Positions 55,601-63,955 of a DNA stretch of 64,000 nucleotides are shown piece after piece. The stretch covers positions 3,906,001 through 3,970,000 of the forward strand of contig NZ_CP017479.1 of the NCBI RefSeq assembly GCF_001761465.1, written 5' to 3'. Below the pieces are notes generated by a model. The model saw only the letters and a program-made list of their open reading frames with translations, did no database searches and was not told where the DNA came from. Within the stretch, counting starts at the first letter, position 1. Each line of letters starts with the position of its first letter. This DNA is from Flavobacterium gilvum (lineage in GTDB: Bacteria; Bacteroidota; Bacteroidia; Flavobacteriales; Flavobacteriaceae). The position numbers and the translations under genes were made by a program.

Positions 55601-57622
55601 TTAATTTTTCAGCCATTTTAAAAGTACTTTCTCGAGCTCTAATTGTACAATTGGCTTTGTAAGATAATCAGACATTCCGTATTCTATGCACTTTTCTTTT
55701 TCACCATTCAAAACCCCCGCAGTGAGGGCAATGACCGGAATGTGTTTGATTTTTTCTTTTTTTCGGATTTCCAAAGTAGCGTCATAACCATTTTGTACAG
55801 GCATCTGAATATCCATCAAAATCAAATCGGGCATGTTTTCTTCTGCCAAAACTACAGCATCAAAACCATTGGTGGCTTCAATCAGTTTACAATCCTTGAT
55901 AACTTTACGGAGCAGGGTTTTGGCCAAAAGCATATTTATTTTGTTATCCTCAACAATTAAAATCTTTGAATCAGATAATGAATTTGAAGACCGTAATACA
56001 TTATCTAAAACCAAATCGTTATTCTCTTCCAAATAAGGAGCTTTATTTATTACTTTCTCAAAAGTTGCTATAAAAAAGAATTCACTTCCCTGACCATAAG
56101 TACTGATTAATTTCAATTCACTATTTTTTAGTGTCAAGAGCTGACTCGAAATTGCCAATCCCAAACCGGTTCCTCCGTACTTTCTAGTGGTGGTATTATC
56201 CGCCTGAATAAAGGATTGAAAAATTTTCTTCTGATTATTGTCTTTAATTCCAATACCTGTATCTATGACAGAAAATTTAATTTTCGAAAATAAATCTTCA
56301 TCTTCAACATGATTCACTCTCAATCTGATGGAACCTGAGAAAGTAAATTTCATCGCATTACTCAACAAATTGACCAATATTTGTTTTAAACGAAAGGAAT
56401 CAGCTTTGATGTATTTTGGCACATTCGGGTCAATTTCAAGGAGTAACTCAATTTTTTTGTGATTTGCTTCGTATTTGAATAAATTAATAATTTGATTCAG
56501 TAATTGAAAAAGGTCTATTTCTTCAAAATTAAGCTCTAGTTTTCCGGATTCGATTTTCGAAAAATCAAGAATATTATTGATGATTTCCATCAAAGTATTG
56601 GCAGATTCATTGACGGTTTTGAGGTATTCCAATTGGTCATTATCAAATTTTGTTTTCAGCAATAAATCTGTAAAACCAACAATTCCGTTAAGCGGTGTCC
56701 GAATTTCGTGAGTCATATTTGCAAGAAAATCAGATTTTGCTTTATTTGCGGCTTCTGCTTTTTCTTTAGCTTTTATAGTGTCGTCAATTAACTTTTTTTG
56801 CGTAATATCCTGTACCACACCTTTTAAAGCAACAACATTATTGTTATTATCCAAAACCGGGACTCCCGTACAAAATACCCATTTCATCTTTTGATTTTTC
56901 AAAATTATTCGATGCTCCATTTCATAAGGAGTCTTTTTGGAAACCGTATTCAAAACATTTGCATTCAATATCTCTGCATCTTCGGGCAAAAAACTGGATA
57001 AGTATTTGGCATATAAATCAGGATCAGCAGGCTTATTCTCGATTTCGAATATTTCGTATAATTCGTTGGACCAATTTAATTCCTGGGTAATCAAATTAAA
57101 ATCCCAACTTCCAATCTTTGCTATCTTTTGTGCCTCATTGAGTGATTTTTCACTGGACAAAAGTTTTTCCTGTGTTTTTCTGATTTCGGTAACATCACGG
57201 GCAATTCCGTAGATTAAACTATTAGTAGCATTCAAATTAGCTTTCCATTGCAAAAAAACCGTTTCACCGTTTTTCTTTATATATCGATTTTCAAAATCAA
57301 TGATTGGGCAATTTTGAGTTAATTTTTTGAATTCCTCCAAAGATTTTTCCAAATCATCGGGATGCACAAAGTCAAAAGAAGGTCTGGAAAGCAATTCCTC
57401 TTTTGAATAACCCAAAGCTTTGGTAAAACCATTATTGACTATTTTGAAATAGGCATCTCTATCGGCAACACATATTAAATCCGGAGACTCTTTTACAAAA
57501 TACTCAAAATTGGTAACGGTATTTTTTTCTTCATTTAACTCCTTTATGAGTTGTTCCTGTTCCTTTACTTTTCGGAGTAATTCTTCATAAGTAAACTCCT
57601 TTTTTGGTTTTCCCATTATCAA
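55601..57622 (-). CDS. Cytosolic hybrid sensor histidine kinase, two PAS domains
   Basis: The 673-residue protein has two PAS/PAC domains (about 37-150 and 160-280), HisKA with His305 in [13 protein letters not shown], HATPase (VIDTGIGIK, KYGGTGLGLAIS) and receiver Asp604 in [10 protein letters not shown]. The N-terminal PAS (ESPDLICVADRDAYF, LGYSKEELL), kinase and receiver regions are closely similar to the 973-residue neighbour, which has two additional PAS domains. A tandem duplication with loss or gain of PAS modules is the simplest reading. No transmembrane segment. Confidence 0.93.
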   Translation of the reverse strand: MIMGKPKKEFTYEELLRKVKEQEQLIKELNEEKNTVTNFEYFVKESPDLICVADRDAYFKIVNNGFTKALGYSKEELLSRPSFDFVHPDDLEKSLEEFKKLTQNCPIIDFENRYIKKNGETVFLQWKANLNATNSLIYGIARDVTEIRKTQEKLLSSEKSLNEAQKIAKIGSWDFNLITQELNWSNELYEIFEIENKPADPDLYAKYLSSFLPEDAEILNANVLNTVSKKTPYEMEHRIILKNQKMKWVFCTGVPVLDNNNNVVALKGVVQDITQKKLIDDTIKAKEKAEAANKAKSDFLANMTHEIRTPLNGIVGFTDLLLKTKFDNDQLEYLKTVNESANTLMEIINNILDFSKIESGKLELNFEEIDLFQLLNQIINLFKYEANHKKIELLLEIDPNVPKYIKADSFRLKQILVNLLSNAMKFTFSGSIRLRVNHVEDEDLFSKIKFSVIDTGIGIKDNNQKKIFQSFIQADNTTTRKYGGTGLGLAISSQLLTLKNSELKLISTYGQGSEFFFIATFEKVINKAPYLEENNDLVLDNVLRSSNSLSDSKILIVEDNKINMLLAKTLLRKVIKDCKLIEATNGFDAVVLAEENMPDLILMDIQMPVQNGYDATLEIRKKEKIKHIPVIALTAGVLNGEKEKCIEYGMSDYLTKPIVQLELEKVLLKWLKN

Positions 57623-57904
57623 AAAATAAATAATTTAACACCCAATGCGTATTTTTCTATAAATATAATACAGTCTTTTAGAAAATAAAACAATATTAGC
57701 AAAAGAAAATGATTACAACTAAAAATTGAAGAGCGCAATTGATTCACTACTATATGGTATCCTCTATTTTTGGTGTCTACCAAAAGAAAAAAAAACCTCT
57801 TTCAAAATATTTTATAACACATTAAAAAACAATTAATTACACTTAATAAAAACCTACAAACAAAATTAGCTTTTTATCAATTAACAAAACATTAACAACA
57901 ACAC

Positions 57905-57937
57905 TTGTATATACAAATATAAATATAACTACATTTG
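57905..57937 (+). promoter_or_regulatory. Promoter with overlapping palindrome upstream of MarR gene
   Basis: TTG (57905-57907), 22-bp spacer, TACATTTG (57930-57937), 26 bp before ATG 57964. The palindrome TTGTATATACAA (57905-57916) covers the -33 box, as expected for autorepression by a MarR dimer. Confidence 0.65.
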
Positions 57938-57963
57938 TACCAACAAATAAAACACCTACAAAT

Positions 57964-58419
57964 ATGAAAATAGAAGAGGAGTTAAAAAGCAAAGTTGATT
58001 ATAATAAATCGACAAGAGTGGTTTTGAATCTAATGTACACACAAAATGTCATCACAGAACGTTTTAATGAAATCATTAAATCCTATGACATTTCTGGAGA
58101 ACAATATAATGTATTACGGATTTTGAGAGGACAAAAAGGATGCCCTGCTAATATGTGCATCATTCAGGAACGAATGCTTGCGAGAACAAGCAACACGACA
58201 AGACTAGTCGATAAATTATTACTGAAAGATTTGGTTACACGAAATGTCTGTCCTGATAATCGAAGAAAAATAGAAGTATTAATCACTCAAAAAGGAATGG
58301 ATTTATTGACAGAACTGGATCCGAAAGTAAAAGAGCATGAAGAATTCTTTGCCAAAAATCTGACCGAAGAAGAATTAATACAATTGAATACTTTACTAGA
58401 AAAATATCGAACTAAATAA
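57964..58419 (+). CDS. MarR-family transcription regulator
   Basis: The 151-residue winged-helix protein has the DNA-binding motif ISGEQYNVLRILRGQKG, ARTSNTTRLVDKLLLKDLV, then the DNRRK wing (CPDNRRKIEVLIT). Cys residues in GCPANMCIIQ and NVCPD suggest possible redox or quinone sensing. It lies 11 bp upstream of a nitroreductase gene and near a YceI gene, a common Bacteroidota grouping. It probably represses this small operon through the palindrome at 57905-57916. Confidence 0.9.
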   Translation: MKIEEELKSKVDYNKSTRVVLNLMYTQNVITERFNEIIKSYDISGEQYNVLRILRGQKGCPANMCIIQERMLARTSNTTRLVDKLLLKDLVTRNVCPDNRRKIEVLITQKGMDLLTELDPKVKEHEEFFAKNLTEEELIQLNTLLEKYRTK

Positions 58420-58430
58420 TAATAAATATC

Positions 58431-59063
58431 ATGAGCAATTTTTTAAATAATCAAAACTGGAGATATGCAACAAAGAAATTTGATGCGACCAAAAAAATTT
58501 CTGCCGAAGATTTAAATACTTTAAAAGAAGCCATCCGTATGAGTTCATCCTCTTATGGTTTACAACCTTACAAAGTTTTCATAATTGAAAACCCAGAATT
58601 AAGAGCAAAAATACAGCCAGCTGCCTGGGGACAATCTCAAATAGTAGAGGCATCGCATTTATTTATTTTTGCCAACGACACCAATATTGGTGATACTGAA
58701 ATCGATGAATTCTTGAAAACAATAAGTGTAACTAGAGAAACTCCTATTGAATCACTGGCAGGTTATGGTGATTTTATGAAATCAAAAATTTCGACTTTGG
58801 AACCTGCAGTAAAAAACGTTTGGACTTCAAAACAAACTTATTTGGCACTTGGAAACTTGCTAAACGCTGCTGCCGAACTTAAAATTGATGTTACTCCAAT
58901 GGAAGGATTTATACCTGCGCAGGTAAATGAAATATTAGGATTTGACAAACTAAACCTTAATACATCACTTATTGCTACAGTTGGTTACCGTCACGAAGAA
59001 GATGCTACACAACACTACAAAAAAGTAAGAAAATCAAAAGAAGACTTATTTATTACATTATAA
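58431..59063 (+). CDS. Nitroreductase-family NAD(P)H-dependent oxidoreductase
   Basis: The 210-residue protein has the FMN-binding nitroreductase fold of the NfsB/YdgI type: WRYATKKFDATKKIS, MSSSSYGLQPYKVFII, PMEGFIPAQVNEILGFD and the final ATVGYRHEEDATQ. It reduces quinones, nitroaromatics or related electrophiles with NAD(P)H in the cytoplasm. It is co-transcribed with the preceding MarR gene (11 bp gap), which likely controls it in response to such compounds. Confidence 0.92.
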   Translation: MSNFLNNQNWRYATKKFDATKKISAEDLNTLKEAIRMSSSSYGLQPYKVFIIENPELRAKIQPAAWGQSQIVEASHLFIFANDTNIGDTEIDEFLKTISVTRETPIESLAGYGDFMKSKISTLEPAVKNVWTSKQTYLALGNLLNAAAELKIDVTPMEGFIPAQVNEILGFDKLNLNTSLIATVGYRHEEDATQHYKKVRKSKEDLFITL

Positions 59064-59113
59064 TAATTACTAATTCAAATTAAATCAATTCACACAAATT
59101 AAACACTTTACAA

Positions 59114-59680
59114 ATGAAAAATTTAAAAACAATTGCCTTAGCATTCGCAGTAGCTTTAACTACATTAACAGTATCAGCTCAAACTAAAAAAGTAGATGTT
59201 TCAAAAAGTACCATCAACTGGGTTGGAAAAAAAGTAACAGGTCAACATTCTGGAACTGTAGCTTTAAAAAGCGGTTCTTTGGTTTTCAAAAAAAATAAAT
59301 TAACTGGAGGTTCTTTCATAGTTGATATGCCAACTCTTACTTCTACAGATTTAACTGGAGAATACCTAGGTAAATTAAACGGTCACTTGAAAGCTGATGA
59401 TTTCTTTGGAACTGACAAATATCCAACGTCTACTTTAGTTTTCAAAACTATCGCGCCAAAAGGAAATAACGTATATACTGTAACTGCCGATTTGACTATC
59501 AAAGCAAAAACAAATCCTGTTACTTTTGATATCACTGTAAACGGAGATACTGCAACTACAGCATTCAAAGTAGACAGAACAAAATATGATATCAAATATG
59601 GTTCAAAAAGTTTCTTCGAAGGATTGGGAGACAAAACTATCTATGATGATTTTGACTTAGCAGTAAACTTGAAATTTTAA
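59114..59680 (+). CDS. YceI-family periplasmic lipid-binding protein (copy 1)
   Basis: The 188-residue protein has a signal peptide (TLTVSAQ) and the YceI lipocalin-like barrel (VDVSKSTINWVGKKVTGQHSGTV, GGSFIVDMPTL, HLKADDFFGTDKYPTSTLVFK, FKVDRTKYDIKYGS). YceI proteins bind polyisoprenoids and occur in stress operons. It lies 50 bp after the nitroreductase and ends at a terminator, so it is likely the third gene of the MarR unit. Confidence 0.92.
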   Translation: MKNLKTIALAFAVALTTLTVSAQTKKVDVSKSTINWVGKKVTGQHSGTVALKSGSLVFKKNKLTGGSFIVDMPTLTSTDLTGEYLGKLNGHLKADDFFGTDKYPTSTLVFKTIAPKGNNVYTVTADLTIKAKTNPVTFDITVNGDTATTAFKVDRTKYDIKYGSKSFFEGLGDKTIYDDFDLAVNLKF

Positions 59681-59701
59681 TTTTAGAATAATTAATGGAA
59701 A

Positions 59702-59729
59702 TGACCCTCAACAGTTTTGTTGGGGGTTA
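59702..59729 (+). terminator. Intrinsic terminator after YceI copy 1
   Basis: Stem TGACCCTCAACA / TGTTGGGGGTTA with a 4-nt loop and an eight-base T run. Confidence 0.9.
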
Positions 59730-59812
59730 TTTTTTTTCCATTTCTCCTGCCAATATCTCAATTTGATAAAGTTGAATTTTCTTCATAAGATTTTTCAAAA
59801 TATACCTCTCGA

Positions 59813-59970
59813 AAAGTCGCAAAGACGCCAAGAAATAGGTTCCAAACTTAGCGACTTTGCGGGAAAATACAAAGCTTAACTTAATGAGATTAACCAATAC
59901 CTCTTAACCTAAAAATTACAAATAAATAATACTGAGAAAATACGCTTAAAATATTGTGATGGTACTTTTG
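59813..59970 (+). other. Leader region before beta-helix gene with short inverted repeat
   Basis: In the 341-bp gap 59681-60021, AAAGTCGC (59813-59820) and GCGACTTT (59851-59858) form a short stem, and TACTTTTG at 59963-59970 matches the -7 box. The box lies inside any frame starting at 59956, which supports ATG 60022 as the next gene's start. No separate gene. Confidence 0.45.
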
Positions 59971-60021
59971 AAAAAAATTAGAACCAAAATTTACTTCAAA
60001 AAACCTACAATAATAAGCCCC

Positions 60022-61293
60022 ATGAAAAAACTATTCGCAACTATTATTCTTTTTTCGATTGTTCCAATAAATGCCCAACAAATCAAAGGAATAACTGGTG
60101 ATACAAACTGGTTTAGCGGTTGGACCAATTTCAAACCTGCCACTACAGAATATAATGAACCCTCCCAAATATTAGCTGGTACAATCAAAACCGACTTAAA
60201 ACTTACAAGAAATAATACTTACCTTTTATCGGGAACGGTTTATGTAACCAATAATGCTGTTGTGATCATAGAACCCGGAACAGTCATAAGAGGAGACAAA
60301 GAATCCTGTGGAACTCTTGTCATTACCAAAGGTTCTAAGATTATAGCCGAAGGTACAGTTGGCAACCCTATTGTTTTTACTTCTGCCAAAAACATTTCTG
60401 AAAGAAGACCTGGGGATTGGGGAGGCATCATAATTCTAGGTGATGCCCCAATAAATAAAATTGGCGGCGTAGGATTTCTGGATTTTAACCTTAATCCTGA
60501 AGTAAGTTATTATGGAGGTCAGGATCCTAACAGCAATTCCGGTATTCTAAAGTATGTTCGTATCGAATATTCTGGTCATAAAATAAATGCTCTAAAGGAA
60601 TTAAATGGTTTATCGATGGCGGGTGTTGGAAAAGGTACTAAAATTGATTTTGTTCAGATAAGTTTCTCCAATGATGATTCGTTTGAATGCTATGGTGGCG
60701 ATGTCAATTTTAGTAATCTGATTTCATTTCGGGCTACCGATGATGATTTCGATTTCACGCAAGGAGTTCAATGCACAATATCCAACAGTATTGCAATCCG
60801 TAACCCTTATTCTTCTGATTTTTCGGGTTCGAGGTGTTTTGAAATCGATTCGTATGATAAAGTTGAAAACGTGGACGTAAGCAAAAAACTAACAAAAATT
60901 ACTGCCAACAACATTACATTAATCAATACCGAAGACAATAATCAGGGATTGGTTCGAGAAGCGGTTTATGTCAAAGAAAAAAGTTATTTCAACATCAACA
61001 ATAGTGTTGTTGACGGATTCAGCAGTTGTGTTTTGCTCGAAAACAAAATCGGCAGCCTCCCAGCCAATCTCGCTAAAATCAACATTCAAAACTTGCAAAT
61101 CAACCGATGCACCGGAATCGTCCTAAGCGAAAATGCGACTGTAAATCAGGAATTATCAAACTGGTACAACAGTGATACTTTCTCATTGGAGACAACAAAA
61201 TTCAACGCCATAGAATTGTTCCTCCAACCCGATATCAAAAAAGTTCCGGATTTTAGATCGAGAAATAACAGCCAATTGGCCAGTTCAAAATAA
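60022..61293 (+). CDS. Secreted beta-helix-like protein, function unknown
   Basis: The product is 423 residues from ATG 60022, with signal peptide MKKLFATIILFSIVPINAQQ. An upstream ATG at 59956 would add 22 basic residues before the signal peptide and is unlikely. Repetitive beta-strand segments follow (TYLLSGTVYVTNNAVVIIEP, GTVIRGDKESCGTLVITKG, GDWGGIIILGDA, LKYVRIEYSG, GLSMAGVGKGTKIDFVQISF, FECYGGDVNFSNLIS), a pattern seen in a family of secreted or outer-membrane Bacteroidota proteins of unknown function with right-handed beta-helices. No catalytic residues recognised. Confidence 0.75.
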   Translation: MKKLFATIILFSIVPINAQQIKGITGDTNWFSGWTNFKPATTEYNEPSQILAGTIKTDLKLTRNNTYLLSGTVYVTNNAVVIIEPGTVIRGDKESCGTLVITKGSKIIAEGTVGNPIVFTSAKNISERRPGDWGGIIILGDAPINKIGGVGFLDFNLNPEVSYYGGQDPNSNSGILKYVRIEYSGHKINALKELNGLSMAGVGKGTKIDFVQISFSNDDSFECYGGDVNFSNLISFRATDDDFDFTQGVQCTISNSIAIRNPYSSDFSGSRCFEIDSYDKVENVDVSKKLTKITANNITLINTEDNNQGLVREAVYVKEKSYFNINNSVVDGFSSCVLLENKIGSLPANLAKINIQNLQINRCTGIVLSENATVNQELSNWYNSDTFSLETTKFNAIELFLQPDIKKVPDFRSRNNSQLASSK

Positions 61294-61301
61294 ATCACAT
61301 T

Positions 61302-61326
61302 AAGCCTGATATAAGTTGTCAGGCTT
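61302..61326 (+). terminator. Intrinsic terminator after beta-helix gene
   Basis: Stem AAGCCTGA / TCAGGCTT (61302-61309 and 61319-61326) with T-rich 3' flank. Confidence 0.82.
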
Positions 61327-61406
61327 TTTTGTTGACTTTTGTTTTGAAACCTTTCAATTTATAGCTCGTTGAGTGAAATTGCTTAAAAATTTAAAAAAAA
61401 TACTGT

Positions 61407-61480
61407 TTTGTCATTTCGAGGCACGAGAAATCGCATTTTATGAATTTATTATGTGATTTCTCGCGCCCCGAAATGACAAA
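61407..61480. repeat. 29-bp inverted repeat with compensating G-T pairs
   Basis: Arms 61407-61435 (beginning TTTGTCATTTCGAGGCACGA) and 61452-61480 (ending CCCCGAAATGACAAA) differ from perfect complementarity at three positions, each a transition that leaves a G-T pair in RNA. The 413-bp stretch 61294-61706 holds this and the terminator; no gene. Confidence 0.8.
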
Positions 61481-61706
61481 CTGATGGATGAGTCTTAACT
61501 ATATAAGTCACGAATTTTAGCAGCGAAATTTAATTACACTCAACGGATTTTTCAAAAAAACAAATCAAAAACTGTAGGAATACAAAATTTTGAACTAACT
61601 TTATAAAGCATTTATAATCTGGATTTTATAAACATTTTCGGCTTCCGTTTATAAAATAAAATCAGCCGATGCTTTTAACTGTTTTATTAACTTAATCGCT
61701 AGAGAT

Positions 61707-62273
61707 ATGAGAAGCTTAAAATCTTTTTGCCTTGTTTTATTGGTTCTTTTTTCCTTTACTAAAGGAATTTCACAAACCTACAAAATTGATGTTTCCAAAA
61801 GCATCATCAAATGGGAAGGAAAAAAAATAACAGGCCAGCACGAAGGAACAATTAACTTCAAGGAAGGCTTTCTTATTTTCAAAAACAAAAAAGTAACGGG
61901 TGGTAGTTTTATTGCCGATATGAAAACCTTATCAAATAATGACCAAACAGGAAGTTCCAAAGCAAAATTGGAAGGCCATTTAAAATCCGAAGATTTTTTT
62001 AGTGTCGATAATTTTACAACTTCTACTTTGGTTTTTAAAAGCATTGCAAGCAAAGGTCCTAATACCTACCTCATCAACGCCGATTTGACAATTAAGGGAA
62101 TTACAAACAACGTTCAGTTTGATTTGGTTGTAAATGGAAACAAAGCCACAGCCAGTTTGCAAATCGACCGTACCAAATATGATATTAAATACGGTTCCGG
62201 AAGTTATTTCGATGATTTAGGCGACAAAACAATTTATGATGATTTTGAGTTAAACGTGGTTTTAGCTTACTAA
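61707..62273 (+). CDS. YceI-family periplasmic lipid-binding protein (copy 2)
   Basis: The 188-residue protein is the same length as copy 1 and closely similar: signal peptide (TKGISQ), IDVSKSIIKWEGKKITGQHEGTI, GGSFIADMKTL, HLKSEDFFSVDNFTTSTLVFK, QIDRTKYDIKYGSGSYF. It is a monocistronic paralogue 2 kb from the first copy, separated by the beta-helix gene and its repeats. Expected to bind a polyisoprenoid or similar lipid in the periplasm. Confidence 0.92.
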   Translation: MRSLKSFCLVLLVLFSFTKGISQTYKIDVSKSIIKWEGKKITGQHEGTINFKEGFLIFKNKKVTGGSFIADMKTLSNNDQTGSSKAKLEGHLKSEDFFSVDNFTTSTLVFKSIASKGPNTYLINADLTIKGITNNVQFDLVVNGNKATASLQIDRTKYDIKYGSGSYFDDLGDKTIYDDFELNVVLAY

Positions 62274-62329
62274 AAACAACGATTTAACAAAAAAATAAAA
62301 AATTTAGCTTTTTTTTTAATTCATATTTT

Positions 62330-62359
62330 TTGTCGGAATGAATATCATTTATATATTTG
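62330..62359 (+). promoter_or_regulatory. Bacteroidota-type promoter for trp leader and trpE
   Basis: TTG (62330-62332), 19-bp spacer, TATATTTG (62352-62359). The predicted start of transcription falls about 12 bp before the leader-peptide ATG. Confidence 0.75.
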
Positions 62360-62377
62360 CGAACAAGAAAAACAAAC

Positions 62378-62434
62378 ATGAACACAATAACAAACAATAC
62401 TTGGTGGTGGAACAATTTACGTCAAACGTCGTGA
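62378..62434 (+). CDS. trpL: trp operon leader peptide
   Basis: The 18-residue frame MNTITNNTWWWNNLRQTS has three adjacent Trp codons (TGG TGG TGG, residues 9-11) and ends in TGA 62432-62434. It lies between a promoter and an intrinsic terminator ahead of trpE, the classical layout of transcription attenuation. Ribosome stalling at the Trp run when charged tRNA-Trp is scarce would favour an antiterminator. Confidence 0.88.
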   Translation: MNTITNNTWWWNNLRQTS

Positions 62435-62470
62435 AATAAGCTCCTATAGTATTATTTGAACTATAAATAT

Positions 62471-62502
62471 AAAAGGCTTGTCATCACGACAGGCCTTTTT
62501 TT
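62471..62502 (+). terminator. trp attenuator terminator
   Basis: A 12-bp stem AAAAGGCTTGTC (62471-62482) / GACAGGCCTTTT (62488-62499) with loop ATCAC and a T run. A competing pairing exists between GTCGTGA at the leader stop codon (62428-62434) and TCACGAC (62484-62490), which invades the terminator; AAGCTCCT (62438-62445) can also pair with its 5' arm through a bulge. These are candidate antiterminators. Confidence 0.85.
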
Positions 62503-62554
62503 ATTTCGAAAAACAAACAAAAAATAAAGACAAAAAATAAAAGCAACATAACGC

Positions 62555-63955
62555 ATGACAACTTATAAACTACAGACCAATTACAAACAAATACTCGCGG
62601 ATACCATTACACCAGTGAGCGTTTATTTTAAAATCCGAGACAAATTTGCAAATAGTCTGCTATTAGAAAGTAGCGATTATCACGCCAATGACAACAGCTT
62701 TTCGTATATCTGCTGCAATCCGATTGCTTCAATTAAAATAGAAAATGAAATTATTTCTAAAAACTATCCGGACGGAACATTGGAAACAATTGCAATTGAT
62801 GCAAACACCAATATTCCAGAAATTATTCAAACCTTTTCCGGACAGTTCAAATCTGATAAAACCGATTTCAAATTCATCAATAACGGATTATTTGGTTACA
62901 TTTCGTATGATGCCGTTCGTTATTTCGAAAAAGTAAACATTTCCAAAAAAGAAAATAGCAATACCATTCCAGATGTGTATTATGCGGTTTACCAAAACAT
63001 AATCGCTATCAACCATTTCAAAAACGAAGCTTATATTTTCAGCCACAGTGTAGATGGAAAAAATAATATCTCAGAAATTGAACAACTATTGCAGTCCAGA
63101 AACATTGCTTCTTATAAATTTTCAAAAGAGGGAGAAGGTTTCTCCAATCTTACCGATGAAGAATTTAAACATAATGTGGCTTTAGCCAAAAAACATTGCT
63201 TCCGTGGTGATGTGTTCCAATTGGTTTTATCCAGAAGGTTTACCCAAGGTTTCAAAGGCGATGAATTCAATGTTTACAGAGCCTTAAGAAGCATTAACCC
63301 ATCTCCTTACCTGTTCTTTTTTGATTATGGTGATTTCAAAATATTTGGTTCTTCACCCGAAGCCCAGATTATCGTCAAAAACCGAAAAGCCGAAATCCAC
63401 CCGATTGCCGGAACTTTCAGAAGAACCGGTGATGATGAAAAAGATGCTGTTTTGGCTAAAAAATTATCCGAAGATAAAAAAGAAAACAGTGAACACGTAA
63501 TGTTGGTCGATTTGGCCCGAAACGATTTAAGTCGTCACGGTCATGGCGTTCAGGTTGAGAAATACAGGGAAGTTCAATTCTTTTCTCACGTAATCCATTT
63601 AGTTTCCAAAGTAACAGGACATTTGCACGAAAAAGCCACTACCATGCAAGTTGTTGCTGATACTTTTCCAGCAGGAACATTGAGCGGAGCTCCAAAACAC
63701 CGAGCCATGCAATTAATCGAAGATTACGAAAAAACAAACCGTAATTTTTATGGCGGCGCTATCGGTTTTATGGATTTTGAAGGTAATTTTAATCACGCGA
63801 TTATGATTCGAACATTCCTGAGCAAAAACCACCAATTGCATTGTCAAGCCGGAGCCGGTATCGTAGCCAGTTCTGACGAAGAAAGCGAAATGCAGGAAGT
63901 TTACAATAAATTACTAGCGCTCAATAAAGCATTGGATTTAGCAGAGACAATTTAA
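62555..63955 (+). CDS. trpE: Anthranilate synthase component I
   Basis: The 466-residue chorismate-binding enzyme has an N-terminal TrpE domain and a C-terminal catalytic domain. Landmarks are NVALAKKHCFRGDVFQLVLSRRF, SPEAQIIVK, HPIAGTFRRTGDDEKDA, LVDLARNDLSRHG, FPAGTLSGAPKHRAMQLI and GGAIGFMDFEGNFNHAIMIRTF. It makes anthranilate from chorismate with ammonia or glutamine supplied by TrpG. It lies 52 bp after the attenuator and is the first structural gene of the trp operon; the next 45 bases to the edge hold no start. Confidence 0.95.
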   Translation: MTTYKLQTNYKQILADTITPVSVYFKIRDKFANSLLLESSDYHANDNSFSYICCNPIASIKIENEIISKNYPDGTLETIAIDANTNIPEIIQTFSGQFKSDKTDFKFINNGLFGYISYDAVRYFEKVNISKKENSNTIPDVYYAVYQNIIAINHFKNEAYIFSHSVDGKNNISEIEQLLQSRNIASYKFSKEGEGFSNLTDEEFKHNVALAKKHCFRGDVFQLVLSRRFTQGFKGDEFNVYRALRSINPSPYLFFFDYGDFKIFGSSPEAQIIVKNRKAEIHPIAGTFRRTGDDEKDAVLAKKLSEDKKENSEHVMLVDLARNDLSRHGHGVQVEKYREVQFFSHVIHLVSKVTGHLHEKATTMQVVADTFPAGTLSGAPKHRAMQLIEDYEKTNRNFYGGAIGFMDFEGNFNHAIMIRTFLSKNHQLHCQAGAGIVASSDEESEMQEVYNKLLALNKALDLAETI

